Made by a program: the position numbers and the translations under genes. A DNA stretch of 64,000 nt, from positions 337,960 to 401,959 of the forward strand of contig NZ_BMMM01000009.1 of the NCBI RefSeq assembly GCF_014645835.1, read 5' to 3'. The notes beneath the pieces were generated by a model. It was not told where the DNA came from and made no database searches. It saw nothing but the letters and a program-made list of their open reading frames with translations. Of this stretch, positions 1-7,692 are shown in pieces (the first letter of the stretch is position 1; each line of letters begins with the position of its first letter). Origin of the DNA: Streptomyces albiflavescens (GTDB lineage Bacteria > Actinomycetota > Actinomycetes > Streptomycetales > Streptomycetaceae).

Positions 1-234
1 GTCCTCGCTCACCATGAGGACTTCCACGGCCAGTTGCTGCCTCGCGGCCCCGGCCGGGTGCAGCATCTGTTCGACATCATCGCCACCAGCTGCCGCCAAC
101 TGGCCGTTCCGGGCACGGTGGAGGCGGCCCGCGTGGGTCGCGGTCTGCCCGACGCCCTCGTCGCCCTCGGCCTGGCCCCCGGAGTGCAGCTGGCTCCGGC
201 CTTGTCGCCCTACGTCCCGTCCATGGTCGGTTGA
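1..234 (+). CDS. C-terminal fragment of an unrecognised protein
   Basis: The frame is open from the first base and ends at TGA 232-234, giving about 77 residues of a gene that begins outside the window. The codons have strong third-position GC, so it looks truly coding. The fragment starts near HHEDFHGQLLPRGPGRV and ends LSPYVPSMVG. I see no motif that identifies a family. The next genes are on the opposite strand, so it ends convergently with the broken gene at 429-729. Confidence 0.55.
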   Translation, partial: VLAHHEDFHGQLLPRGPGRVQHLFDIIATSCRQLAVPGTVEAARVGRGLPDALVALGLAPGVQLAPALSPYVPSMVG

Positions 235-428
235 CCAACGGCTCCGCCGGCCCGCGCTCTCCATCGACGCTCGGGCCGGGTGGGCGGCGAAGTGGTCTCG
301 GCGGACCGGACGGCCGCCACACACTGCTGACGCCTGCCCGTGGTGGTTCCTTCGCCAGGGCGAGGGCGCGGTCAGGGTTGATCCCTCCCGCCCCTCGCCC
401 TGCGGCGCGATCCGCGCGCGGTGTGCCC

Positions 429-729
429 TCAACTCCCTTGTAGGAGTAGCTTCCGGCTCTCCTCGACGTCGAAGTCGGCCTTCGGGTACTGCGGATCCAT
501 CGCCTCGAGGTGCTCAAGAGGGAGCTTTGAGGTCGACGCCCTTCCCGCCGGGGATGCGCAGGAGCTCACGGATCCGGGGCGGGGCCTTGCCCGCGGCCTT
601 CCGTCCGTCGGCCTTCCCGTCGCCCTTTCCGTCGCCCTTTCCGTCGCCCCTGCGGCCGTCCCGCCTGCCATCCTTCGTACTGTCCTTCTCGCCGTCGTAC
701 TGGTCCTTCTCGCTGTCCTGCTTGGTCAC
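429..729 (-). pseudogene. Broken, 3'-truncated gene with Lys/Asp-rich N-terminus
   Basis: A GTG at 729 has a good upstream AAGGGGG. It opens a frame rich in Lys, Asp and Gly, including a Gly-Asp-Gly-Lys stretch encoded by about three 12-bp repeats (617-650), and then PPRIRELLRIPGGKGVDLKA. This frame stops at about 514. One frame over, coding-like sequence continues (LEHLEAMDPQYPKADFDVEE) with high GC3 until about 445, then turns non-coding and stops at 429. This fits one frameshift plus loss of the 3' part. The IRELLR...VDL segment faintly recalls the N-terminus of PPK2-type polyphosphate kinases, but I cannot confirm that. It lies just downstream of the thrS gene. Confidence 0.4.
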
Positions 730-793
730 CGTGTCCCCCTTCCGGACCTGGCCCTCGATGGTGCGACGGGCGGACGGGGCGCGCTACTCGCGT

Positions 794-2017
794 TCAGGCG
801 TCCCCGTCGAGCAGTTCGGCGCCGCGGGCGTCGATGGGCCCTGCGATGCGGCGCAGAACCTCGGCGGCGGGTCGGGCGTCGAGGCGGCGGCCGTCGCGCA
901 GGCGCAGCGCGATCATGTCGGCGGCGGCCTCCCTGGGGCCGATCACCGCCTGGTACGGGACGAGGCGGGCGGCGCGTACCCGGGCGCCCAGGGTGCCCTG
1001 GTCCGGGGCGACGAGCTCGGCCCGGAGCCCCTGGTCGCGGCAGCGGCGTACCAGCGCCGCGGCCCGGTCGACCTCGGCGTCGGAGACGGGCAGGGCCACC
1101 AGCTGGGTGGGTGCGAGCCAGGGCGGGAAAGCACCGCCGTGCACCTCGATGAGATGGGCGACGGCCCGTTCCAGGCTGCCGATGACGCTGCGGTGGACCA
1201 TGACCGGCCGGTGCTTCGCGCCGTCGGGGCCGATGTAGTGCAGGTCGAAGCGCTCGGGCTGGTGGAAGTCGACCTGGACGGTGGAGAGGGTGGATTCGCG
1301 CCCCGCCGGGTCGGCGATCTGGACGTCGATCTTGGGGCCGTAGAACGCCGCCTCGCCCTCGACGGCCTCGTACGCGACCCCGGAGCGGTCGAGGACCTCG
1401 CGCAGCAGCGCGGCCGAGCGTCGCCACAGCTCGGGATCGACGACGTACTCGCCGCCGGGGCCCGGCAGGGAGAGCCGGTAGCGGGCCGCGCGGATGCCCA
1501 TCGCCTCATACGCCCGGCGGATCAACTCCAGTGCCGCGTACGCCTCTTCGGCGACCTGGTCCGGGGTGCAGAAGATGTGTGCGTCGTTGAGCTGGATGGC
1601 GCGTACGCGGGTGAGTCCACCGAGGACGCCGGACGGCTCGGAGCGGTACATGGCACCCAACTCGGCGATACGGAGGGGAAGTTCGCGGTAGCTGTGCGAG
1701 CGGGAGCGGTAGATGAGCGCATGGTGGGGGCACAGGCTCGGCCGCAACACCACCTGCTCCCCGCCGAGTTCCATCGCCGGGAACATGTCCTCGTTGTAGT
1801 GCGACCAGTGCCCGGAGATCTCGTACAGCTCCCGCTTCCCCAGCACTGGTGAGTACACATGCCGATAGCCCGCCCGCCGCTCGGCGTCGCGGACGTACTC
1901 CTCCAGGGCGTGCCGCACGGCCGCGCCGTCGGGCAGCCAGTACGGCAGGCCCGCGCCCATCAACGGGTCGGTGTCGAACAGGTCCAGTTCACGGCCGAGT
2001 CGGCGGTGGTCGTGCAC
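794..2017 (-). CDS. thrS: Threonyl-tRNA synthetase, short form lacking the TGS/editing domains
   Basis: The 407-residue product contains the class II synthetase core and the C-terminal anticodon-binding domain of ThrRS. It charges tRNA-Thr with threonine in the cytoplasm. Visible signatures are the motif 2 region (YRSEPSGVLGGLTRVRAIQLNDAH), the zinc-site Cys in RPSLCPHH, and motif 3 (VMVHRSVIGSLERAVAHLIE). A normal ThrRS is about 640-660 residues with N-terminal TGS and editing domains; both are absent here, as in accessory ThrRS copies, some of which give resistance to ThrRS inhibitors. The GTG at 2017 was chosen for its GAGGAG spaced 6 nt upstream; a longer frame to 2095 would run through the hairpin. 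The gene is preceded by a Thr-rich leader peptide. Confidence 0.85.
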   Translation of the reverse strand: MHDHRRLGRELDLFDTDPLMGAGLPYWLPDGAAVRHALEEYVRDAERRAGYRHVYSPVLGKRELYEISGHWSHYNEDMFPAMELGGEQVVLRPSLCPHHALIYRSRSHSYRELPLRIAELGAMYRSEPSGVLGGLTRVRAIQLNDAHIFCTPDQVAEEAYAALELIRRAYEAMGIRAARYRLSLPGPGGEYVVDPELWRRSAALLREVLDRSGVAYEAVEGEAAFYGPKIDVQIADPAGRESTLSTVQVDFHQPERFDLHYIGPDGAKHRPVMVHRSVIGSLERAVAHLIEVHGGAFPPWLAPTQLVALPVSDAEVDRAAALVRRCRDQGLRAELVAPDQGTLGARVRAARLVPYQAVIGPREAAADMIALRLRDGRRLDARPAAEVLRRIAGPIDARGAELLDGDA

Positions 2018-2058
2018 GGTGGTCTCCTCGCGAGGGAGGGACGGGTGCCCGCACGGCG

Positions 2059-2086
2059 AAGCCCCGGGGCACTCGCCCCGGGGCTT
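2059..2086 (-). terminator. Attenuator hairpin in the thrS leader
   Basis: A perfect 12-bp stem (AAGCCCCGGGGC paired with GCCCCGGGGCTT) around a 4-nt loop lies 17 nt after the leader peptide stop and 41 nt before the thrS start. There is no long U tract, as is usual for actinobacterial terminators. Its place between a Thr-codon leader and thrS suggests transcription attenuation. Confidence 0.65.
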
Positions 2087-2103
2087 TCGACTCACGTCAG
2101 CGG

Positions 2104-2157
2104 TCAGCGCGCCGGGACACTCTCCGGCGTCGTCGTGTTCACAGCGGCACGCTTCAT
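2104..2157 (-). CDS. Threonine leader peptide of thrS
   Basis: This is a 17-codon reading frame, MKRAAVNTTTPESVPAR, with three consecutive ACG threonine codons at 2128-2136. It is followed by a strong hairpin and then thrS. When charged tRNA-Thr is scarce the ribosome would stall at the Thr run, which is the logic of ribosome-mediated attenuation. A GC-rich hairpin (CGCCGG...CCGGCG) starts right after the Thr codons and could compete with the terminator. There is no Shine-Dalgarno, and a TAGCGT -10-like hexamer lies 7 nt before the ATG, so the transcript may be leaderless. The function is inferred. Confidence 0.6.
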   Translation of the reverse strand: MKRAAVNTTTPESVPAR

Positions 2158-2250
2158 GCCGGTGACGCTAGCAGGGGACCGCAGGGCAGGCACGGGATTT
2201 ACTCTGCGGTCATCGGCAATGCTCCGCACCCCGGGCCAGGAGGTACCGCG

Positions 2251-2694
2251 ATGACAGCACCGCAGGACATGACGCCCCCGCCGGACGCCCCCACCGCCCC
2301 GCTCGCCGGTTCCGTCGAGCCTGCGGGCGGGACCGTCGCCCGGCTGCTGGAGGGGATCGCCGAGCGGCTCGGCGGGCGGGCCTCGGTGACGGCCGTCTTC
2401 GGCGAGGCCATCACCCGCGAAGGCGTCACGGTCATCCCCGTCGCCAAGGTCGGCTTCGGCTTCGGCGGCGGCATCCTGCGCGGGCTGGGCCGCGCGAAGG
2501 ACGGCGAGGGCGGTGGTGGAGGCGGCGGCTGCGGGGCCCGCCCGCTCGGCTTCATAGAACTGCGCGACGGCACGGCCACCTACCACCCGATCCGCGATCC
2601 GTGGGCCGACGTCGTCGCACCCTTGGCCGCGCTGCTCGTCACGGCCGCCGGCCCCGTCCTGACCAGGGCGCTGACCCGCCGCCGGAAGGGCTAG
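2251..2694 (+). CDS. GerW/YtfJ-family sporulation protein
   Basis: A 147-residue protein of the YtfJ/GerW family (spore-associated in Bacillus, widespread in Streptomyces). The family core is clear: a VEPAGGTVARLLEGIAERLG helix, then FGEAITREGVTVIPVAKVGFGFGGG, a Gly-rich loop with six or more glycines, and GFIELRDGTATYHPI. A hydrophobic C-terminal helix (VVAPLAALLVTAAGPVL) and a basic tail suggest membrane association. The ATG at 2251 has AGGAGG 8 nt upstream. It is transcribed divergently from the thrS leader. The exact role in Streptomyces is not established. Confidence 0.8.
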   Translation: MTAPQDMTPPPDAPTAPLAGSVEPAGGTVARLLEGIAERLGGRASVTAVFGEAITREGVTVIPVAKVGFGFGGGILRGLGRAKDGEGGGGGGGCGARPLGFIELRDGTATYHPIRDPWADVVAPLAALLVTAAGPVLTRALTRRRKG

Positions 2695-2867
2695 GAGGGC
2701 ATGTCGGCCGGGCAGCGGCCCTTGGGCAGACGGTGTCGTCAGGGACGCGCATCGCCCGGAGCGGGCCCGTCGGGCGCGCCGAACGGACCCTGCCCTTGGT
2801 CCAGTTGGTCGGAAACTCGCCCACACCGGCGTGTTGACCGCTTCGATTGCCACGCGCGCAGCAGGTG

Positions 2868-3848
2868 TCACTCGTCGCCCTTGGGCTCATCGAGCTCATC
2901 GAGTTCCTGGAGCTGGTCGGTCTCGTCGAGCATGCCGGGCTCATGGAGCCGGACGGCATCATTGAGCAGGCCGGGTTCATGGAGTGGGAGTGGCTCATCG
3001 AGCGGGACCGGCTCATCGGGCACGTCGAGTGGGATGTGCTCATCGGGCCGCGGGGGCGCCGACTGCTCGGCGGTGGGTGACACCTGACCGCCCTGCGCCC
3101 GCTCCAGAAACCTCAGCAGCTCCACCGGGAAGGGCAGTACGAGTGTGGAGTTCTTCTCCGCCGCGACCGCCACCACCGTCTGCAGCAGCCGCAGTTGGAG
3201 CGCCGCGGGCTGCTCCGACATCACTCCGGCGGCCTCCGCCAGCTTCTTGGACGCCTGGAGTTCCGCGTCGGCGTTGATGACCCGGGCGCGCCGCTCACGG
3301 TCGGCCTCGGCCTGCCGGGCCATCGACCGCTTCATCGTCTCCGGCAGCGATACGTCCTTGATCTCGACGCGGTCGATCTGCACACCCCAGCCGATCGCCG
3401 GGCTGTCGATCATCAGCTCCAGGCCCTGGTTGAGCTTCTCGCGATTGGACAGGAGGTCGTCGAGGTCGCTCTTGCCGATGATCGACCGCAGCGAGGTCTG
3501 TGCCATCTGCGAGACCGCGAAGCGGTAGTCCTCGACCTGGATGATCGCGTCGGGGGCGTTGACCACCTTGAAGTAGACGACCGCGTCGACCCGCACCGTG
3601 ACGTTGTCCCGCGTGATGCCCTCCTGGGCGGGCACCGGCATCGTCACGATCTGCATGTTGACCTTGTGCAGCCGGTCGACGATGGGGACGATCATGGTGA
3701 AGCCCGGGGGGCGGACGTCTCCCCTGAGCCGCCCCAGCCGCAGGACCACCCCGCGCTCGTACTGCTTGACGACCCGGGCCGCCGCGGAGAGATAGACCAG
3801 ACCGGCCGCGCCGGTCGCCACACCCGCCGCGATGAGTTCCTCGACCAT
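2868..3848 (-). CDS. Slipin / SPFH-band 7 family membrane protein
   Basis: A 326-residue stomatin-like protein. It has one N-terminal membrane segment (IAAGVATGAAGLVYLSAAA) followed by the SPFH domain with the slipin signatures VVKQYERGVVLRLGRL, RPPGFTMIVPIVD and YFKVVNAPDAIIQVEDY, and then a coiled coil rich in Ala, Glu and Arg. Such proteins form oligomeric membrane microdomain scaffolds, often with an NfeD partner; no NfeD gene is adjacent here. The tail from about residue 265 is an unusual acidic run of repeated xEPxxLxE units (DEPVPLDEPLPLHEPGLL), probably disordered. The start has GGGAAGGGG upstream. Confidence 0.85.
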   Translation of the reverse strand: MVEELIAAGVATGAAGLVYLSAAARVVKQYERGVVLRLGRLRGDVRPPGFTMIVPIVDRLHKVNMQIVTMPVPAQEGITRDNVTVRVDAVVYFKVVNAPDAIIQVEDYRFAVSQMAQTSLRSIIGKSDLDDLLSNREKLNQGLELMIDSPAIGWGVQIDRVEIKDVSLPETMKRSMARQAEADRERRARVINADAELQASKKLAEAAGVMSEQPAALQLRLLQTVVAVAAEKNSTLVLPFPVELLRFLERAQGGQVSPTAEQSAPPRPDEHIPLDVPDEPVPLDEPLPLHEPGLLNDAVRLHEPGMLDETDQLQELDELDEPKGDE

Positions 3849-3873
3849 GACGACCCCTTCCCGAGCCGCCCAG

Positions 3874-3913
3874 CATGCCTGATATGTCTACTTCATGCCT
3901 GATATGTCTACTT
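3874..3913. repeat. Perfect 20-bp tandem duplication upstream of the slipin gene
   Basis: CATGCCTGATATGTCTACTT occurs twice head to tail (3874-3893 and 3894-3913). It ends 26 bp upstream of the slipin ATG and begins just before the SulP terminator. It is AT-rich compared with its surroundings, so it may be a doubled promoter element or operator. Confidence 0.8.
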
Positions 3914-3923
3914 TACGTCGAAA

Positions 3924-3953
3924 GGCCGGGCCCGCTGCGTGGCGGGCCCGGCC
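3924..3953 (-). terminator. Terminator after the carbonic anhydrase-SulP operon
   Basis: A perfect 12-bp stem, GGCCGGGCCCGC with GCGGGCCCGGCC, and a 6-nt loop, placed 7 nt past the SulP stop codon. Confidence 0.75.
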
Positions 3954-3959
3954 ACGGGC

Positions 3960-5435
3960 TCAGGCCCCCGGCGTAACCCTCACCGGCTCGATCCCCGCCG
4001 CACTGTGCCGCGCCGACCAGTTCTCCAGCGCGGTGCGGCACGCGTGGTCCAAGTGGTGCAGGCCGGAGAGGTCCAGCTCGACGGGGCGGTCCTGCGGCAG
4101 CGCCTCCAGGCTGTCGAGTATCTTCGGCAGCCGCAGGAAGGTCGCGTTGCCCGAGAGGTACGCCTGGACGGGTCCGGCGCCCTTGTCTATGACTTCCAGG
4201 CGCACGTGCGAGGCCTCCCACGCCGTCTTGACGACGGCCAGCGCGAGCCCGATCAGGACGCCCTCGAACATGCTGACGGCGACGATCGCCACGGCGGTGA
4301 CGACGAGAATCAGTGCCTCGCCACGGTGCTCACGCCACAGCGACGCGATCTCCCGGAGCGGAATCAGCTTCCAGCCCGCGTGCACCAGGATGCCGGCGAG
4401 GGCGGGCAGCGGGATGACGCCGAGCGCGGCGGGCAGCAGCGCCGCGAACAGGAGCAGCCACAGGCCGTGCAGCACCCGGGACGCCTTCGTGCGGGCGCCC
4501 GCCTGGACGTTCGCCGCGCTGCGTACGATCACGGCGGTCATCGGCAGCGCGCCGAGCAGCCCGCAGACCGCGTTGCCCGCGCCCTGCGCCATCAGCTCCC
4601 TGTCGTACTCGGTCCGCGGCCCGTCGTGCAGCCGGTCCACGGCCGCCGCGCTGAACAGCGACTCGGCGGAGGCGATCAGGGTGAACGCAAGGATCGTGCC
4701 GAGGACTCCGACACTCGCGAGTTCGCCGAACGCGTCGGGCGAGGGCAACTGGATCGAGCCGAGCAGCCCCCGCACCTCCACCGTGGCCACGGGCAGGCCG
4801 AACGCCAGTGAGACCAGGGTGGCCAGCGCGACCGCGCCGAGCGCCCCCGGCACCGTACGCACCCGACGCGGCAGCCGCTTCCACAGAACCAGCACGGCGA
4901 TCGTGCCGGCCCCGAGCCCGATCGAGGCCAACGCCTCGGTGCTGCGGGCCGCGTCGACGAGCGCCTCGGGCAGCCCGGCGAGCTTGTCGAGTCCGGATGC
5001 CGGTGCCTTCAGGCCCGCCATCGAGTAGAGCTGGCCCGCGATCAGCACGAGCCCGATCCCGGCCAGCATGCCCTCGACGACCGCCACCGAGATCGCCCGG
5101 AAATAGCGCCCCAACTTCAGGGCGCCCATGAGGAGTTGGAGCACGCCCGTGGCGAGCACGACGACTCCGAGGACGGCGAGCCCGTACTCCCGTACAGCCT
5201 CGAAGACCAGCACGGTCAGCCCGGCGGCGGGCCCCGACACCTGGAGGCTGCTGCCGCGCATCAGACCGGTGACGAGACCGCCCACGATGCCGGTGACCAG
5301 GCCGAGTTCGGCCGGTACGCCGGAAGCGACGGCGACGCCCACGCACAGCGGCAGGGCGACGAGGAATACGACGAGAGAGGCCGTGAAGTCCTGTCGCAGG
5401 TACGGGAATTGCTTCGCGAGGCTCGGGAGTTTCAT
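3960..5435 (-). CDS. SulP-family anion (probably bicarbonate) transporter
   Basis: A 491-residue inner-membrane protein of the SulP/SLC26 family. It has the Sulfate_transp core (VALPLCVGVAVASGVPAELGL, SGPAAGLTVLVFEAV, many membrane helices) and a short C-terminal STAS domain (PVELDLSGLHHLDHACRTALENW). SulP proteins carry sulfate, bicarbonate or other anions. The gene follows a beta-carbonic anhydrase by only 8 bp, which argues for bicarbonate, as in BicA-like systems; this is inference. The ATG at 5435 begins the conserved MKLPSLAKQFPYLRQD. Confidence 0.85.
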   Translation of the reverse strand: MKLPSLAKQFPYLRQDFTASLVVFLVALPLCVGVAVASGVPAELGLVTGIVGGLVTGLMRGSSLQVSGPAAGLTVLVFEAVREYGLAVLGVVVLATGVLQLLMGALKLGRYFRAISVAVVEGMLAGIGLVLIAGQLYSMAGLKAPASGLDKLAGLPEALVDAARSTEALASIGLGAGTIAVLVLWKRLPRRVRTVPGALGAVALATLVSLAFGLPVATVEVRGLLGSIQLPSPDAFGELASVGVLGTILAFTLIASAESLFSAAAVDRLHDGPRTEYDRELMAQGAGNAVCGLLGALPMTAVIVRSAANVQAGARTKASRVLHGLWLLLFAALLPAALGVIPLPALAGILVHAGWKLIPLREIASLWREHRGEALILVVTAVAIVAVSMFEGVLIGLALAVVKTAWEASHVRLEVIDKGAGPVQAYLSGNATFLRLPKILDSLEALPQDRPVELDLSGLHHLDHACRTALENWSARHSAAGIEPVRVTPGA

Positions 5436-5443
5436 CGCGCGGC

Positions 5444-6022
5444 TCACAGCGCCTCGAAGGAGTCGGTGTCCGGCGTGTACGCGCGTACGGAGCCGGTGTG
5501 GACCTCGTAGTACCAGCCGTGCAGGCGCAGCTGACCAGTCGTCATGGCCCGTTGCACACAGGGGTATTCGCGAAGCCTGAGCAGCTGCGCGAGGACATGG
5601 TTCCGCACCGCGTCGGCGACGGCCGGGTCGTCGTCGGGCATGTCGGAAGGGGGTTCGGCCTGTGCGAGCCAGTCGCGTACGGCCGGTACGGCGTCCAGGT
5701 CCTCGCCGCGCACCAGTGCGCCGACGGCGCCGCAATGCGAGTGGCCGCAGACCACGATCTCGGACACGCCGAGTACGTCCACCGCGTACTCGACGGTGGC
5801 CGCCTCGGAGGTCGGCCGGTCGGAGGCGTACGGGGGGACGATGTTGCCCGCGGTGCGCAGCTCGAAGAGTTCGCCCGGGCGGGCGCCGGTGATCAGGGCC
5901 GGGACGACCCGGGAGTCGGAGCAGGTGATGAACAGGACCTGGGGGGACTGGCCGTGGGCGAGCGAGGCGAAATCCTCGGGTCGCCGGCCGAAGGAGCGGG
6001 CATGGTCGATGAGAGGCTGCAT
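5444..6022 (-). CDS. Beta-class carbonic anhydrase
   Basis: A 192-residue cytoplasmic zinc enzyme interconverting CO2 and bicarbonate. Zinc ligands and the catalytic dyad are visible: C34 and D36 in FITCSDSRV, and H94 and C97 in VCGHSHCGAV. ELRTAGNIVPP and the C-terminal LRLHGWYYEVHTG segment are also typical of the family. The ATG at 6022 has a perfect AGGAGG 7 nt upstream; longer frames lack this. It is the first gene of a two-gene operon with the SulP transporter. Confidence 0.9.
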   Translation of the reverse strand: MQPLIDHARSFGRRPEDFASLAHGQSPQVLFITCSDSRVVPALITGARPGELFELRTAGNIVPPYASDRPTSEAATVEYAVDVLGVSEIVVCGHSHCGAVGALVRGEDLDAVPAVRDWLAQAEPPSDMPDDDPAVADAVRNHVLAQLLRLREYPCVQRAMTTGQLRLHGWYYEVHTGSVRAYTPDTDSFEAL

Positions 6023-6092
6023 GTCGGTTCCTCCTGGCGCGCCATGAGGGCGCGTCGGTTTGCACAACGGAGCGTGGGGGGAAGCGCTCCGC

Positions 6093-6431
6093 TCAGCAGC
6101 GGAAGACCTGAAGTCCCGCGGGGGAGTGGCCGGCCGAGGATCTCGACGTGCGGGGGTGCGAGGCGGTGAGAGGGACCTGCGGATACGTGCCCGCGAGGTC
6201 GCTCGCGAGCAGGGCGCGCGCGGGCGTCTCGGGTACGAGGTCCTCGTCGTGGGTCCGTCGCCGGGCACCCAGGGGCGGGGCCACCTTGTGCGGGTGCTCG
6301 GCCTCGGCGCAGGAGGCGACTTCGCCCCTGTGCGCGGACGCGAACGCCTCGGTGGGGGCGAAGAGCTGCAGACTGATCAGGACGGCGGCGAGTACCACAT
6401 ACAGGGTCCGGGCCGTCGTACCTCGTATCAT
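6093..6431 (-). CDS. Small exported or membrane-anchored hypothetical protein
   Basis: 112 residues with an N-terminal signal or anchor (TARTLYVVLAAVLISLQLFAPTEAFASA), then a polar region with scattered His and Cys residues and no recognised domain. GGGAGGGGG lies just before the ATG. It sits between zapE and the carbonic anhydrase gene and ends 70 bp before the latter. The upstream 70 bp (6432-6500) is AT-rich and contains repeated GTTAAC, and probably carries the promoter. No function is assigned. Confidence 0.6.
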   Translation of the reverse strand: MIRGTTARTLYVVLAAVLISLQLFAPTEAFASAHRGEVASCAEAEHPHKVAPPLGARRRTHDEDLVPETPARALLASDLAGTYPQVPLTASHPRTSRSSAGHSPAGLQVFRC

Positions 6432-6554
6432 GCGCCCCCTCCCGGCATCTCTTCCCTCATGTCAACACATAGGTTAACAAGGCAAGTTGTTTGCAGGGTT
6501 AACTCAACGTTTCACCCGGAAGAGGGCCGGAACCGATACCTCGGCGGCCGGAAA

Positions 6555-7655
6555 CTACGCTTCCACGAGCCCCTTGGCGTCCCGCGCCAGCGCCGTGAGC
6601 CGGGATATCGCGCGGAAGTACTTCTTGCGGTACCCGCCGTTCAGCATCTCCTCGCTGAACAGCTTGTCGAAGGGCATTCCGGAGGCGAGGACAGGCACCT
6701 CGCGGTCGTACAGACGGTCGGCGAGCACGACGAGCCGCAGCGCGGTCGACTGGTCCGGGACCGGCTGGACGTCGGTGAGGCAGACTGCCGCGACGCCGTC
6801 CGTCAGGGCGCCGTACCGGCTGGGGTGGACGCGCGCCAGGTGGTCGAGCAGGTGCGGGAAGTCGTCGAGCGAGGCGCCGGCGGTGGCGTACGCCGTCTTG
6901 GTGACCTGCTCGTCGGAGAACGGCGCCGGGGCCTCGGGCAGCCCGCGGTGGCGGTAGTCCTCGCCGTCGATGCGCAGCGGCCGGAAGCGCGCGGACAGGC
7001 CCTGGATCTCCCGCAGGAAGTCGGCGGCCGCGAACCGGCCCTCACCCAGCTTGCCCGGCAGCGTGTTCGAGGTGGCGGCGAGCGCGACGCCCGCGTCGAC
7101 CAGCTTGCCGAGCAGAGTGGAGACGAGGACGGTGTCGCCGGGATCGTCGAGTTCGAACTCGTCGATGCAGAGGAGACGGTGGCCCGAGAGCGTCTGCACG
7201 GTCTTCTGGAAGCCGAGCGCGCCGACCAGGTTCGTCAGCTCCACGAAGGTGCCGAACGCCTTGAGCGCGGGCTCCGCCGGGGTCGCGTGCCAGAGCGAGG
7301 CGAGCAGGTGCGTCTTGCCGACGCCGTAGCCGCCGTCGAGGTAGACGCCACGGGGGCCGACGGGAGCCTTCTTCGGGCCCTTGCCGAAGCCGAACAGCTT
7401 CCGCTTGCCGCCGCCGACGGCGTGCGCCCCGCCGAGTCCGGCGGCGAAGCCCTCGAGGACGTGTACGGCCTCGGTCTGGCTCGGCTGGTTCGGGTCCGGG
7501 ATGTACGTGGAGAAGCGGACCGAGTCGAAGCGCGGCGGCGGCACCATCTCGGCGACCAGTCGGTCGGCGGGGACGTGCGGCTCGCGGGCGCACAGGGACA
7601 GGGGGGCCGCTTCGGCTATCGGGTCGATCCCGGAGGCGGTGGTGGAGGACGACAC
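6555..7655 (-). CDS. zapE: ZapE/AFG1-like P-loop ATPase
   Basis: A 366-residue ATPase of the AFG1/ZapE family, linked to cell division and protein quality control in other bacteria. Visible elements are Walker A (YLDGGYGVGKTHLLASL), Walker B (HRLLCIDEFELDD), a sensor region (VALAATSNTLPGKLGEGRF) and the C-terminal family block (LVVLADRLYDREVPVLASG). The GTG at 7655 is preferred because a start at 7694 would overlap the start of the divergent RibD-like gene. The product is cytoplasmic or membrane-peripheral. Confidence 0.85.
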   Translation of the reverse strand: MSSSTTASGIDPIAEAAPLSLCAREPHVPADRLVAEMVPPPRFDSVRFSTYIPDPNQPSQTEAVHVLEGFAAGLGGAHAVGGGKRKLFGFGKGPKKAPVGPRGVYLDGGYGVGKTHLLASLWHATPAEPALKAFGTFVELTNLVGALGFQKTVQTLSGHRLLCIDEFELDDPGDTVLVSTLLGKLVDAGVALAATSNTLPGKLGEGRFAAADFLREIQGLSARFRPLRIDGEDYRHRGLPEAPAPFSDEQVTKTAYATAGASLDDFPHLLDHLARVHPSRYGALTDGVAAVCLTDVQPVPDQSTALRLVVLADRLYDREVPVLASGMPFDKLFSEEMLNGGYRKKYFRAISRLTALARDAKGLVEA

Positions 7656-7692
7656 GGTTCCCCACTCTAAGGGCCGTGCCACACTGCACGTC

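Noticed and set aside
14..2694. Very long open frames antisense to thrS and continuing rightwards
   Set aside because: They have no ribosome binding site, are Arg/Pro/Gly-rich, and mirror the GC3 bias of thrS; shadow frames.
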